Assembly (NCBI RefSeq): GCF_023065955.2
Contig: NW_026622852.1
Location: forward strand, 8,092,423-8,156,422
Origin: Ursus arctos
Taxonomy: Eukaryota; Chordata; Mammalia; Carnivora; Ursidae
Reading direction: 5' to 3'
DNA length: 64,000 nucleotides
This document shows, one piece after another, positions 1-12,242 of this stretch (positions are counted from its first letter, which is position 1; each line of letters begins with the position of its first letter). The position numbers and the translations under genes were made by a program. The notes under the pieces were generated by a model, which worked only from the letters and a program-made list of their open reading frames with translations, ran no database searches and was not told the origin of the DNA.

Positions 1-176
1 AGAGACAGAGAAAGCATGAATGGGGAGGGAGAGGGGGACAGGGAGAGAGAGAATCTTAAGCAGGTTCCAAGCCCAACGTGGAGCCCAATGCAGGACTCAA
101 TCTCACGACGCTGAGATTATGACCTGAGCCAAAATCAACAGTCGGATGTTAAACCAATGAGCTATCGAGGTGTCCC
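1..176 (-). repeat. Carnivore SINE (SINEC), cut by the left window edge
   Basis: Antisense tRNA-derived SINE. The GA-rich 3' part is at the left. The body reads 'gcaggactcaatctcacga' and 'attatgacctgagcc', and the tRNA-like head ends in a degenerate 'gaggtgtccc' at 167-176. The A-tail lies outside the window. Several mismatches to the young copies at 35.8 and 62.2 kb suggest an older insertion. Confidence 0.85.
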
Positions 177-2589
177 ATCAGAAGCACAATTTTAAAAGTA
201 AATAATGATAAGGATCTGATAATTTTATTCTGGGTCTTATTTCCCATGGTATCTCAGAATACAACTCTAGTATTAATTTCCATGTCAATTCTTGGAAGAT
301 GCACACATCAGTAATAATTTACAAAATAAAGACTGGAAGGTGACAGCTTCAATAATTCTCTATTTCCTCTTTGCGGTCCACTTTCTTATAGGGAACTCTG
401 TGGACTACTAGTAGTCTTTGTGGCACGTGACTTTAGTGTAAAATGGGGGATGAAGGTAACATACACCCATGTACTTTCATCACTCGCATAGTACCCACTA
501 TCACCAAAACACCTCCTTCTTCTTTTCCTGCCACCTACTCCCATCCTATTCCCAAAGCAATCAGGGATTAAAGCACCAGCTGCAATCATCAAACCACCAA
601 GGTGAAATCCAGATACCTTCTAACAATCATACCCAAAAACTTCCCTGGAAAACATGAGGCATTAGACCACCAGGAAAGGGATGGGTGTACCCGATACACC
701 TGAAACAAGTTCTACAAACCAGCTTCTCTAAAATAAAAGAGCAGTGAAAAAAAAGATTAACATGTGAATTTGGGTATTTCAACCTACATTATCTCATGTA
801 GAAATTAAACTACCTTAAATCATCACTGAAGTTTGTCAGCCTAAAAGCTTATTATTGTCATGGCTCATCATTAACTTAAAAGCAAAGCTCAGTAGAATTT
901 CAACTGCCACAAATAAAGAAGGCAATGAGCTTTGTTCAGTATTAAAAATACTGTTAAGCTTTCTGTTGCTGTCCACAAACATTCATTAACCAGAAGTGGG
1001 TCCATAAATGAGAACAAGGTTTACATTAAATTTCATTAAAACTCATAATTGGTAGAACATTTCATATGCCTTTATCTTTTGCTTACAAATGATTTGTTTT
1101 TATAACACTTCAGACTAAAACATCCAAATATAGAAACACATTTCCCTGCTATAATGATAATAGATAAAAACTTTTAAAAACTCAGTTACTAGATGAAATC
1201 CTGCTATATAGAAAAACCATTTCAAAGATCCCAATGGAAAAAGTTTTGATTCTTAGAAAAATAAGAAGGAATAGGGCTTACCTATAGTTTCTAACATGTT
1301 TTCCAAAGTTCAGTGTTCTTCTCTACAATGATTTTAAACAGCAACTAAAACAGAACTCTGGGGAGAAAAGAAATAAAATGAATGGTTATGTTTTATCACA
1401 ACATTAAAACTATATACCCTAAAAAGTACTTGATACTACTATAATTCCTTTGACCATTAAAATCTTGATTTAACTTAAAATAGTTTTTTTCTTAGGCAAA
1501 AAAAAAAGTAATCATTTTAGGACTTATTCAAAATTATCTTATATTTGCAAGTAATACTTGCATAGTAAGGTAAAAGGCATACAATCTGTTTTAAATAAGG
1601 TGGCAGAAATGTATCCAAAATATTTCTTCAAGGACTTCTCCACACAGACCACTCTAATCTCAGGTTCACTGACAGATTCTCAACCACAGAGTAAGGAACT
1701 CACTTGACTCTGCATGAGAAACTCGGTGGGCAAAAACATTAAAATGCAAAAAGCAGAAGATGTGATCCTGCCCTTGATTGCTCACAGTCCTATCAGGGGA
1801 GACCATACATACATACCAAGTAGAAATGAACTATGACACTTACGCAGTGTGTGAACCACGGGGAACTAGCACATTAAATCATGGATGAAAAACTGACTAA
1901 AAGAGAGCATAATGTTAAATGGAGGAAGGGTTTTCAAAGGTTTTCAAAATACCCTCCTGATTATAATATTCTTTTCTCTCTCATTCAAAATAAACCTTCT
2001 CAACCCCTTCAACTCACACGGACTCATCTTTCTCTGACAATACTTACCAGACTCTTCAAATACCAGCTACAGATTTCCACTGACAATGTCCAGATCGCTA
2101 ACCACAACTAATCTTTGTTGTCCAACAATTTATATACCTTCTCCCTAGGCACACCCATTCTCTCCCTTACGGAAAAACCTGTCATTCCTTCAATGGAGGA
2201 AAAAAGTCTACAATCCAATTTCCTCACTTTTGGAAGACTAAATGGGATTTGTCTGAGAAGGTGCAAATTCAAGTTGCCCCTGTTCTCTCTTTAACAGAAA
2301 ATGCATCTGGGACAAAAGGAAGTCCGTGATGTATATGAACAGATGCAGAAACCGCCCATCAAGGCCTGTGATTTGCTCTGTGTAATAACAGAGAACAGTT
2401 CTTATTGACTTTCCTCAACCCGATTTAGAATACACTATTTAAAACATCAACTCCATTTCAAATAGTCAAACAGCTCTACCACTGGCACTTGTTTTATAAA
2501 ATGCCCTGGTGTCAAGAAAAGAGGGCACCAGCTCTAACTTGGAATTGAAACCTTAATAACAGCGTAGGTATGGGCAAGGGGCCTAGCAT
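177..2589. other. AT-rich non-coding stretch, no gene seen
   Basis: I see no coding potential beyond short chance frames and no clear repeat. The segment around 1740-1880 vaguely resembles old mammalian repeat sequence, but not well enough to name. If the CpG-island gene at 33 kb is transcribed leftwards, this would be intronic. Confidence 0.5.
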
Positions 2590-2706
2590 CTGAACATTAG
2601 TTTCCTAGGAAACTTACTCATTGGGTGTATTGCAATAAATGAGATAAAGTATATGAATTTCCAGCTCGTAGAATAACTCACACTGTAAAATAGATATTCA
2701 GTATTA
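2590..2706 (-). repeat. MIR SINE fragment
   Basis: An antisense MIR pattern is readable: 'ttagtttcctaggaaac', then 'aaatgagataaagtatatg', then 'agatattcagtatt'. This matches the reverse of the MIR core and tail ('...cagtttcctcatctg...aaatgagataat...'). It may extend left to about 2470. Divergence is high, as expected for MIR. Confidence 0.6.
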
Positions 2707-4019
2707 ACGCTGAGCCCATGCAGATGAGCAGTTCAATGTCAGGCATTGCGTGGTTTCATGGGGAAAAATACAAGGAGATCTTTAAAATAAACTAGTCATA
2801 TTTTTATTCTTATTGACAACCACACTTCATAAGATAGCATACTATTAGGTCTCCCCCCTCAAAAAATTACTAACTTCCGACAGTTAAATAAAAGTAAAGA
2901 CACCCCAATTAAAGAAAAGTCTATAGCTGATATGCCCAGGAGGAAGAATGCGAGCAAAGGAAGAGCATGATTTAGGAAGTCTGATCACCTGAAGGAACAT
3001 TTCAGCTGGACCCCTTACCAGCTGCAATGCCCTGTGAAGTCACTGTCTCTCCTGAACTAGAAAACTCTAACCACAAATGAATGACATGCAAAGTTTTAGA
3101 AGGATAAAATTATACACATGAGTGCTTGCTAGGCACAATAAAGTCAGCTCTATCTTCTTCCCCCTTTGAAAAATTAACTCACAAAGACAAGCAGTATTCA
3201 TGACCTGGAGGGGGAGGTAGCCTATGGATTTAGAGACCCACTGATTTATGAGGAGTCTGCAGAGAAAGCACAGAGTAAGCAGTTCCCCACTGAGAAAAAC
3301 ACTGTCATCCCAAAGTTCACCTACAAGTTGGTTATGTGGAAAGAGAATTACTTGTCTTTTCCCCAGAGAAACTCTTATCATAAAGGTTTTGGTTTTTTTT
3401 TTTTTTTTTTTTTTAAATCTCCATTCTACTGCAAGTCAGACACTAGCTCCCAGATGAGAGCTCCATTCCTCTGCATTTCAGAGATTTAAAAAAATGAGTT
3501 TCACAGTTTGTCTTCTCTGCTCTGATGTCCATAAAATAAATATAATGTGGCTCTTTTGAGGTTTTCCAGATTTTACAATTAGTAGCCATGACAAAGAGAC
3601 AAGAGGTTAAAAAAACAAAACAAAACTTCCTTTCCATGCCCTATACCCCATCCCAAGGATTCATCTCTAACTATAAAGAAACACATTTGTAATCACAGAC
3701 GTTTTGATACAGAGAGACAGAGTCCACACGCATCGAACTGCATGAATTCTCCTCACCCCACCATTAACCTTCCCTCTTCACCTCCCTCAACACCATGTGG
3801 AAACAGAAGGGTACCTGGGTGATAACAGTGGGTCATGGCCAACAGGTAAGATGTAAAGAAAATCCAATACATGTCTTAAAAATGCCCGGTTCTCAGGGCT
3901 GTTCTGGACAATTCAGGCTAGCGGTGAAGATGAGTCAGAGGAGTAGTAAGAGAATAAATGAGATGTGAACAAGTAGCCACACCAATGCTGGGGCAGAAGC
4001 AAGGGTGATAACAGCAAAC
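2707..4019. other. Unique non-coding stretch with a poly-T run
   Basis: No gene is seen. A T-homopolymer lies at about 3393-3414. The short open frames around 3067-3637 lack family similarity and sit partly on the homopolymer, so I treat them as chance. Confidence 0.45.
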
Positions 4020-4255
4020 ATACAAGAGCCACCACATCCCGGGCACCACTCGAAACCTATTACCCACCTAAGGCCTTTAATCTTCACACGATCCCCTCAC
4101 TTTATAAACAAGGAAACTGAGGCACTGAAAGAGTAAGCAACTTCCCCAAGGCCATACCGCCAGTACATGATGGAGCCAGATGTGGACCCCGGCAGTGTGG
4201 CTCCAGAGCCAGTTAACAATTTAACTTATACAATATGCTGCCTCTTAGCAGGAGA
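4020..4255 (+). repeat. MIR SINE
   Basis: Near-complete MIR on the plus strand. It shows 'taatcttcacacgatcccc', 'aaggaaactgaggcactga', 'aagcaacttccccaaggcc', 'ggcagtgtggctccagagc' and a closing 'atgctgcctc' in the order of the MIR consensus. The 116-residue open frame starting at 4167 runs through this SINE and is not a gene. Confidence 0.88.
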
Positions 4256-4829
4256 AGATTCACCTTACCATTCTCCTTCCTCTTTCCAAGTTCAAAACTA
4301 TGTTGACTTTGCCCTACACAAGCAGAAACCAGAGGAAGAAACAGACCCAAAGGGCATGAAGTCTAAAATGGACTGGTATAGACAACGTAACACAACCAAC
4401 AATCCATACAACAAATGTATGAGCAACTCAGAACGAAGTATTTTAGAAACTATGGGAAGGTACATCAAAGAAAGATCAGTAATAGCCACCATTTACATAA
4501 TGTTCATATATGTTTAAATAAATCACCTTTGAAACCCAAGATTTTAAGAAAAATCTCCAAAAAAAAAAAAGCCTCCTTACACAATGGAAATAAGCATATT
4601 CAAATAGAATAAAAATTATAGCTACTGTACACTAGCCCTTCTGGTTACCCATGTAATTCTGCCTGTAGATATACCAGTATGTGGGTGTAACTGAACCTGC
4701 TATGGCAGCCATGACACTCAGAACTACGGGACACACACGGTAAGTGGCTCAGTGACTTCAGTGCCTATAAGGCACTACAGTGCTGGACAAGGGCAGGTTA
4801 TGCACATGACATCCTGGGAGCAGGGACTC

Positions 4830-5020
4830 TGACCCTCACACTCCCCACATTATCCTCCACTTCCCTGTATATTATTCTCTCCATTTTCCAGAGAAGACAA
4901 CAGAGGAAGGGAGAGACTCAGGTCTTACACAAGGTCACACAGCTAGTAAGCAGAGAGCACAGAGTTGAATCCAACTCTGCCTGAATTCAAAGCCCACACT
5001 CCCTCTATCACACACCATGT
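4830..5020 (+). repeat. MIR-family SINE
   Basis: A second plus-strand MIR-like copy. Diagnostic strings are 'caaggtcacacagctagta' (4931-4949), then 'gagttgaatccaactctgc' and 'cctgaattcaaagcccaca'. The 5' part is more diverged. Confidence 0.8.
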
Positions 5021-5269
5021 TTTCCATACTATACTGCAAAAGTCATATGGTGGACATACATTATTGAATGGAAAAAAAAAAGGACTGTGTAAGACAATGT
5101 ATTAAGTTGCCAGTATCTGCATAAAAGGGATGGAAACAGTTTCTATAAATAAAATTAAGATGTACATATTTATAAAAGCACAGACTATCTCTACAAGCTT
5201 TCCAAAGACACTAATAGTGGGATGTGGGGGGCAATGGGACACTAAAAGAAACTTATTTTGCACTGCATT

Positions 5270-5285
5270 TCTTTTGGGTTTTTAA
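5270..5285. repeat. Target-site duplication, left copy (pairs with 11540-11555)
   Basis: The 16-base string 'tcttttgggtttttaa' occurs here and again, identically, at 11540-11555. The right copy abuts the tRNA-like head of the antisense SINE at 11340-11539. It is therefore best read as that SINE's target-site duplication, later separated by the L1 that entered the SINE tail. T-rich sequence at 5286-5345 would be the rest of the SINE tail plus L1 poly(A). Confidence 0.75.
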
Positions 5286-5669
5286 TTTTTTTTCTTTTTC
5301 TTTTTCTTTTTTGGATTTTAAAATATCTCATTATATTTTTTATTTTTTTTAATGTTTTTTTTATTATGTCAGTCACCATACAGTACATCCCTGGTTTCTG
5401 ATATAAAGTTCAATGATTCATTAGTTGCGTATAACACCCAGCGAACCATGCAATATGTGCCCTCCTTACTACCCATCACCAGTCTATCCCATTCCCCCAT
5501 CCCCCTCCACTCTGAAGCCCTCAGTTTGTTTCTCAGAGTCCATACTTCTCATGCTTCATTCCCCCTTCTGATTATCCCCCCTTTCTTCTTCCCTTTCTTC
5601 TCCTACCGATCTTCCTAGTTCTTATGTTCCATAGATGAGAGAAATCATACGATAATTGTCTTTCTCTGC

Positions 5670-8600
5670 TTAGCTTATTTCACTTAGCATTATCTCCTCC
5701 AGTGCCATCCATGTTGCAGCAAATGTTGAGAACTCGTTCTTTCTGATAGCTGAGTAATATTCCATTGTATATATGGACCACAACTTCTTAATCCACTCAT
5801 CTGTTGAAGGGCATCTCAGCTCCTTCCACGATTTAGCTATTGTGGACAATGCTGCTATGAACATTGGGGTGCATATGGCCCTTCTCTTCACTAAGTCTGT
5901 ATCTTTGGGGTAGATACCCAGTAGTGCAATGGCTGGGTCATAGGGTAGCTCAATTTTTAACTTTTTAAGGGACCTCCACACTGTGTTCCAGAGTGGCTGT
6001 ACCAACTTGCATTCCCACCAACAATGTAGGAGGGATCCCCTTTCTCCACATCCTCTCCAGCAATTGTTGTTTCTTGCCTTGTCAATTTTTGCCATTCTAA
6101 CTGGCGTAAGGTGGTATCTCAGTGTGGTTTTGATTTGAATTTCCCTGATGGCTAATGATTTTGAACATTTTTTCATGTGTCTGTTAGCCATTTGTATGTC
6201 TTCATTGGAAAAGTGTCTGTTCATATCTTCTGCCCATTTTTTGATTTGTTTATTTGTTTCTTGTGTATTGAGTTTGAGAAATTCTTTGTAGATCTTGGAT
6301 ACCAGTCTTTTATCTGTAGCATCATTTGCAAATATATTCTCCCTTTCCATGGGCTGTCTCTTCGTTTTTTTTGACTGTTTCCTTGGCTGTGCAGAAGCTT
6401 TTATCTTGATCAAGACCCACAAGTTAATTTTATCGTTTGTTTCTCTTGCCTTTGGAGATGTGTCATGAAAAAGGTTGCTTTGGCCGATGTCGTAGAGGTT
6501 GTTGCCTATGTTCTCCTCTAGGATTTTGATGGATTCCTGTCTCACATCGAGGTCTTTCATCCATTTGGAGTTTATTTTTGTGTATGGTGTGAGAGAGTGG
6601 TCAAGTTTCATTCTTTTGCATGTAGCTGTAAAATTTTCCCAGCACCATTTATTGAAGAGACTGTCTTTTTTCCACCGGATGTTTTTTCCTGCTTTGTCAA
6701 AGATTAGTTGCCCAAAGAGCCGAGGGCCCATTGCTGGGTTCTCTATTATGTTCCATTGGTCTATGTGTCTGTTTTTGTGCCAGTACCATGCTGTCTTTGT
6801 GATCACAGCTTTGTAGTACAGCTCAAAATCCAGCATTGTGATGCCCCCAGCTTTGTTTTTCCTTTTCAACAGTTCCTTGGTGATTCAGGGCCTTTTCTGG
6901 TTCCATACAAATTTAAGGACTATTTGTTCCAGTTCTGTGAAAAATGTACTCGGTAGTTTGATCAGGATAGCACTGAAAGTGTAGATTGCTCTGGGTAGCA
7001 TGGACATTTTAACTATGTTAATTCTTCCGATCCATGAGCATGGAATATTTTTCCATCTTTTTGTGTCTTCCCCAATGTCTTTCAGAGTGATTTATAGTTT
7101 CTAGAATATAGGTCCTTTACGTCTCTGGTTAAGTGAATTTCAAGGTAACGTATGGTTTTTGGTGCTATTGTAAATGGGATGGATTCCCTAATTTCTCTTT
7201 CTTCAATCTCATTATTCGTGTATAGAAATGCAACTGATTTCTGAGCATTGATTTTGTATCCCGCCACATTACTGAATTGCTCTATAACTTCTAATAGTTT
7301 GGGCGTGGATTCTTTTGGGTTTTCCATATACAGTATCATGTCATCTGCAAAGAGAGACATTTTGACTTCTTCTTTGCTGATTCGGATACCTTTTATCCCT
7401 TTTTGTCTGATTGCTTTTGCAAGGACTTCTAGTACTAAGTTGAATAATAGTGGTGAGAGTGGGCATCCTTGTCGTGTTCCTGATCTTAAGGGAAAGGCTT
7501 CCAGCTTTTCCCCATTGAGAATGATATTTGCTGTAGGCTTTTCATAGATGGCTTTCATGAGATTAAGGAATGTACCCTCTATCCCTACACTCTTGAAGGG
7601 TTTTAATCAGGAAAGGATGCTGTATTTTGTCAAATGCTTTTTCTGCATCTATTGAGAGAATCATATGATTTTTGAATTTTACTTTCTGGATAAAATCTAA
7701 GACCCCGATCAATTTGCTAATGTTGAACCACCCTTGCATCCTAGGGATGAATCCCACTTGGTCATGATGGATAATCGTTTTAATGTACTGTTGGATTCTA
7801 TTAGCCAGGATCTTGTTGAGGATTTTGGCGTCCATGTTCATTAGGGAAATCGGTCTGTAATTCTCCTTTTTGATGGGGTCTTTGCCTGGTTTGGGGATCA
7901 AGGTAATATTGGCCTCATAGAATGAGTTTAGTAGCTTTCCTTCTGTTTCTATTTTTTGAAATAGCTTTAGGAGAATAGGTATTATTTCTTCTTTGAATGT
8001 TTGGTAGAATTCCCCAGGAAAAACGTCCGGTCCTGGAGTTTTGTTTTTTGGAAGGTTGTTTATCACTGATTCAATCTCTTCATAATTAATCGGCCTGTTT
8101 AAAAAATCAATTTCTTCCTGTTTCAGTCTTGGTAGTTTATAGGTTTCCAGGAAGGCCTCCATCTCTTCCAGATTGCTTAATTTATTGTCATAAAGCTGTT
8201 GATAAGTTTCTAATAATCCTTCCAATTTCATTGGTGCTGGTTGTGACCTCTCCTTTTTCGTTCATAATTTTATTAATTTGGGTCTTTTCTCTATTCTTTT
8301 GGATAAGTCTTGCCAGTGGTCTGTCAATTTTAGTGATTCGCTCAAAGAACCAGCTTCTAGTTCTGTTGATCTGCTCTACTGTACTCCTGGTATCTAATTC
8401 ATTGATTTCTGCTCTAATCTTGGTAAAGTGCTGCCTCATGCGTGGATTAGGTCTGTCCCTCTGTTGCTGTTCCAGCTTCTTGAGGTGAGAATATAAAAAC
8501 TGCATTTTAGGTTTTTCTATTCTTTTCAGTGAGGCTTGGATGGCTATGTATTTCCCCCTTAGGACTGCCTTTGCAGTATCCCATAGGTTTTGGACTGTTG

Positions 8601-9424
8601 TGTTTTCATTCTCATTGGTCTCCATAAATGGTTTAAATTGATTTTTGATTTCCTGTTTTATCGAGTCATTCCTGAGCAGGATGGTTCTTAGTCTCCAAGT
8701 GTTTGAGTTTCTTCCAAATTTTTCCTTGTGGTTGAGTTCCAATTTCAGAGCGTTGTGGTCTGAGAATATGCAGGGAATAATTTTAGTCTTTTGGTATCGG
8801 TTGAGACCTGTTTTGTGTCCCAGAACATGGTCTATTCTTGAGAATGTTCTATGGGCATTAGAATAGAATGAGTATTCTTTGGTTCTGGGGTGTAGTGTTC
8901 TATATATATCCATGAGGTCCAACTCGTCGAGTATGGCATTCAAAGCCCTTGTTTCTTTGTCGATTTTTTGCATGGGTGTTCTATTTCTGATAGTGGAGTG
9001 TTGAGGTCCCCTACTACTAACGTATTTTTATCTATATGTTTCTTTATTCTGGTTAAGAGTTGGCTTGTGTATCTTGCTGCTCCCCTGTTGGGGGCATATA
9101 TATTTATAATTGTCATATCTACTTGTTGAATACATCCTTTAAAAATAATATAGTGCCCTTCTGTGTCTCTAACTATAGTCTTTAGTTTAAAATCCAATCT
9201 GTCTGCTATGAGAATTGCTACCCCAGCTTTCTTTTAAGGTCCATTGGCATGAAAGATGGTATTCCATCCCTTTACTTTCAGTCTGAATGTATCTTTAGGT
9301 TCAAAATGAGTCTCTTGTAGACAGCAAATGGATGGGTCATGTCTTTTTATCCAACCTGCAACCCTGTGGCATGTTATGGGAGCATTTAGGCCATTTACAT
9401 TGAGACTGATTATTGAGAGATGAT
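5670..9424 (-). pseudogene. LINE-1 ORF2 (endonuclease / reverse transcriptase), multiply broken
   Basis: Domains appear in order on the minus strand but in several frames. The endonuclease start ('SLNVNGLNAP', about 9400) is followed by an in-frame TAA at 9234-9236. 'VGDLNTPLS' lies in 8940-9197 and 'SRIDHVLG...SDHNAL' in 8188-8973. The reverse transcriptase fingers and palm ('NYRPISLMN', '[11 protein letters not shown]', '[14 protein letters not shown]') lie in 7563-8231, and the catalytic 'FADDMI' in 7082-7558. The C-terminal Cys/His region ('[18 protein letters not shown]') is in the 399-residue frame 5670-6869. Frame changes fall near 8950, 8200, 7560 and 6870-7080. The end is shortened by a TAA at 5670-5672, where related copies read through. 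Catalytic motifs survive locally, but no complete enzyme can be made. Confidence 0.95.
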
Positions 9425-9487
9425 TTTAATGATGCCATGTTGCCAGTAAAGTCTTTGTTTCTATCGTTTGTGACTTTCTGTTCTGTA

Positions 9488-10409
9488 TCACTCTTGCGGC
9501 CCTTTTACCTTTATAGAACCCCCCCTTAATATCTCCTGCAGGGCTGGTTTCGTGGTTATGAAATTGGTCAATGACTGACGATTCTGGAAGGTCTTTATTT
9601 CTCCATCAATTCTGAATGACAGCCTTGCTGGATAAAGGATCCTTGGCTGCATGTTTTTCTCTGAAAGAGCTTTAAAAATGGCCCCCCAATCCTTTCTCTC
9701 ATTCCAGGTCTGTGTAGACAAGTCTGACGTAATTCTGATACCTTTGCCTTGGTACGTGAGAAATTTCTTTGCCCTGGCTGCTTTCAATACTGTATCCTTG
9801 GATCTAATATTTGCGAATTGTATTATGACGTGACATGGTGTAGGTTTGTCGTGGTTGAGCTTGGGTGGGGTCCTCTCTGACTCTTGGACACAAATGTTTA
9901 TTTCCCTCGCTAGATTAGGGAAGTTTTCAGCTACAATTTGTTCAAATATCTCTTCTACACCTCTGTTTTTCTCCACCCCCTCAGGGATGCCGATGATTCT
10001 GACATTGGAACGTTTCATTGAGTCAGTAATCTCCCATAACCTACATTCATGAGCATGGATTTTTTTAAGTCCAGATTCCATTTTAGTTTTCTACTAACCC
10101 AACCTCCAATTCGCTGATACGTTCTTCTGCCTCATTCACCCTGGCTGTCAGAGCCTCTAGTTTTGACTGCATTTGGCTCATAGAATTTTTAATTTCTGCC
10201 AGATTCGCTCTCATTTCCACCCTTAGAGATTCTATATTCTCATTAACATTTTCGTTAACACTTTTTTCAAGTCTACACATCATCTTGACCATTGTTACTC
10301 TGAATTTCATTTCTGATAATTTGGTTATATCCATATCCATTAGTACTGTGGCAGAGGCCACAGACTCATTGTCTTGTCTTTGCTTGGGAGGATTTCTCCT
10401 TCTCGTCAT
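9488..10409 (-). pseudogene. LINE-1 ORF1 (RNA-binding protein), frameshifted
   Basis: The start codon at 10409 opens a 108-residue frame beginning MTRRRNPPKQRQ. It contains the coiled-coil part (heptad-like region with 'NMSQMQSKLEALTARVNEAE'-type spacing) and stops at 10083. Reading continues in a shifted frame from 10081 (MESGLKKIHAHE) through the RRM and C-terminal domain to 9488, 197 residues. That part keeps family motifs such as 'NVRIIGIPEG' and 'TYQGKGIRITSDLS'. The break lies in an A-run (minus strand), consistent with a one-base deletion. Total length of about 305 residues fits a slightly short mammalian ORF1p. The protein normally coats L1 RNA as a trimer; this copy would give only the N-terminal coil. 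Confidence 0.93.
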
Positions 10410-11330
10410 TCTGATGAGGAGAGGTTGTGGGCTTGTCCAGAGCCCAAATTATTGACTGGGACCCAGGCCGTGTGCCCTTGTTTTATAGGGATATTAGGGA
10501 TATGGGCTTCTTGATTTTTCAGCCTGCCTTCTGGGGGAGGGGCCTGCCACGCCGATACTCAGGCAACCCTGTTTAGGTAGAGTCTCCGTGTCTCCTGTGA
10601 GGGGGAGATGGGTACACTGTGAGCTGGTATTTCCAGGCTTTTGTTCTCTGGCGGCTTTCCCTGGCGGTTTGCTGTGCCTCTTCTGAGAATCAGAGCACCA
10701 GTGGCCAAATCTCAGCGTCTGTCTCAGAACAGAGGGATCGCGGACCATTCTCCACTGATGTTCTGGTCATTTTAACTCTGTTTCTGTTGGTGCTGCTCAA
10801 CCCTGCAGCGTGCCGGGATGTGCGCCCCACAGCCGGCGTCCCAGCCCTCACTTCCAAGGCTGGCGCGTCTCTGTCCTTTGTGTTTCTAACACCGCCAGCC
10901 GCCAGCCGCCCCCATGCACTCCCAGATCTCCGGGTCTCAGTCTATGTCCGGTGAGCACACTGGAGGTCCGTGAGAAGGCTGGTGGCGCACGCTCCCGGCT
11001 CACGGTGTCAGTCTGTCCTCTCACGGGTGCCGTCTTCGAGTCCCACCGCTCCCCCATGCAGGTGGCTACCACTTCCCAGCGCCCGCCCGAATGCGGAGGC
11101 TCCCTCCCCCTTCCGTTTATCTTCCAATATCTGTGCGCGGTTTCACAGCTCCCCGCTTCGTACCTCAATACTCAGCGCTGGAGATGTTCATCTGTAGAGA
11201 TCCAGATGTATCTTCCTGCGTCAGGCTGATTCCGTGGATGTTCAGGCTGGTCTGGTACCTATCCAACTTGACTCAGGGGACCGGCTGAAAAAGGGGTCTC
11301 CTACTCCTCCGCCATCTTAACTCCCTCCTC
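10410..11330 (-). promoter_or_regulatory. LINE-1 5' UTR with internal promoter
   Basis: A GC- and CpG-richer block upstream of ORF1, standing out from the AT-rich surroundings. The minus-strand 5' end contains 'aagatggcgg' (around 11309-11318), which matches the YY1-type site near the start of L1 5' UTRs in other mammals. Open frames of 65-139 residues on both strands at 10494-11288 come from this GC-rich UTR and are not genes. Promoter function is inferred from the family, not shown here. Confidence 0.75.
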
Positions 11331-11339
11331 TAATTTTTT

Positions 11340-11539
11340 TATTTTTCTAATATTTTATTTATTTATTTGACAGAGAGAGAGCACAAGTAGGGGGAGCAGC
11401 AAACAGTGGAAGAGGGTGAGGGAGAAGCAGACTCCTCGCTGAGCAGGGAGCCCAATGTGGGGCTTGATCCCAGGACCCTTGGGATCATGGCCTGAGCCAA
11501 ACGCAAACGCTTAACTGACTGATCCACACTGGTGCCCTG
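11340..11539 (-). repeat. Carnivore SINE whose tail hosts the full-length L1
   Basis: Antisense SINEC. The tail is 'attttatttatttatttga', then the GA-rich region, 'gggcttgatcccaggaccc', and the tRNA-like head ending at 'ctggtgccctg'. The flanking duplication at 11540-11555 has its partner at 5270-5285, on the far side of the L1. The SINE therefore predates the L1. Confidence 0.88.
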
Positions 11540-11555
11540 TCTTTTGGGTTTTTAA

Positions 11556-12240
11556 AATTTTATATCAATATAACATTGCCACATTTAGCAAATAAAAACA
11601 CAGTATACAGAAAAATTTAAATAAATTTGAATTTCAGATAAATGAATTAATTTTTTAGTATAAGCATATTTTGTGCAATACTTGGGACCTACTTATAACT
11701 AAACACTAATTTGTTGATTATCTAAATTTCAAATTTAACCAGGCATCCAATATTTTATATGGCAACTCTACTTGTGTATATATTACCTTACGGAAAAAAT
11801 CAAATTTTAAAAATCATTTTTAATTTAAGGCCTTTACACTTCTTGTACAACATTAATGTAATGACAGAGTTGCCAAGTCCTTCACAAATCTCTAAAGATT
11901 TTAGCTGTGATCCAATGACTTTCCAACAACTAGCTGATAATACCAGTTTCAGGAAGGGATAAAAATCAAATTAAATTTGGTTTTATTTAGAAACAGAAAA
12001 TGATTGTCTAATTATTGTAGTTTCCAACAAGTTGTACTGGTAATGTGTGGGCACACATTGTAAGTAGTAAAGAATCGGTGCTTCAAACATAAATCGTTCT
12101 GTCCAATACAGATTATATGGCAACTAAGAAGTGAAAATATTTTCTGCTAAGAATAACCCAGAAAAAGAAACTGTCCCAAATGCATAAAATTTTCTAGTTA
12201 TCTTAAACAAGTCTAACTGTAAAAGAGGTAAAACTTTATT
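11556..12240. other. AT-rich non-coding stretch
   Basis: No gene or recognisable repeat is seen. The 67-residue frame at 11759-11962 has no family features. Confidence 0.45.
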
Positions 12241-12242
12241 TA

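Larger units (their letters stand above)
5330..11330 (-). mobile_element. Full-length LINE-1 (carnivore L1), inactive
   Basis: About 6.0 kb on the minus strand, with all parts in order. Right to left these are the 5' UTR (from 'gaggagggagttaagatgg' read on the minus strand), ORF1 (10409-9488), a short spacer, ORF2 (about 9424-5670), the 3' UTR, and poly(A) seen as T-rich DNA at about 5286-5350. Both ORFs carry frame breaks, so this copy cannot make its own proteins. Its 3' end is closely related to the truncated copies at 15.8 kb and 57.4 kb, so they belong to the same lineage. It sits inside the A-rich tail of an older SINE. Confidence 0.95.

Noticed and set aside
4167..4517. 116-residue plus-strand open frame beginning MMEPDVDPGSVAPEP
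   Set aside because: It begins inside a MIR SINE and continues into unique DNA; no domain.
10494..11288. Several overlapping frames of 65-139 residues on both strands
   Set aside because: They are readings of the GC-rich L1 5' UTR, not genes.
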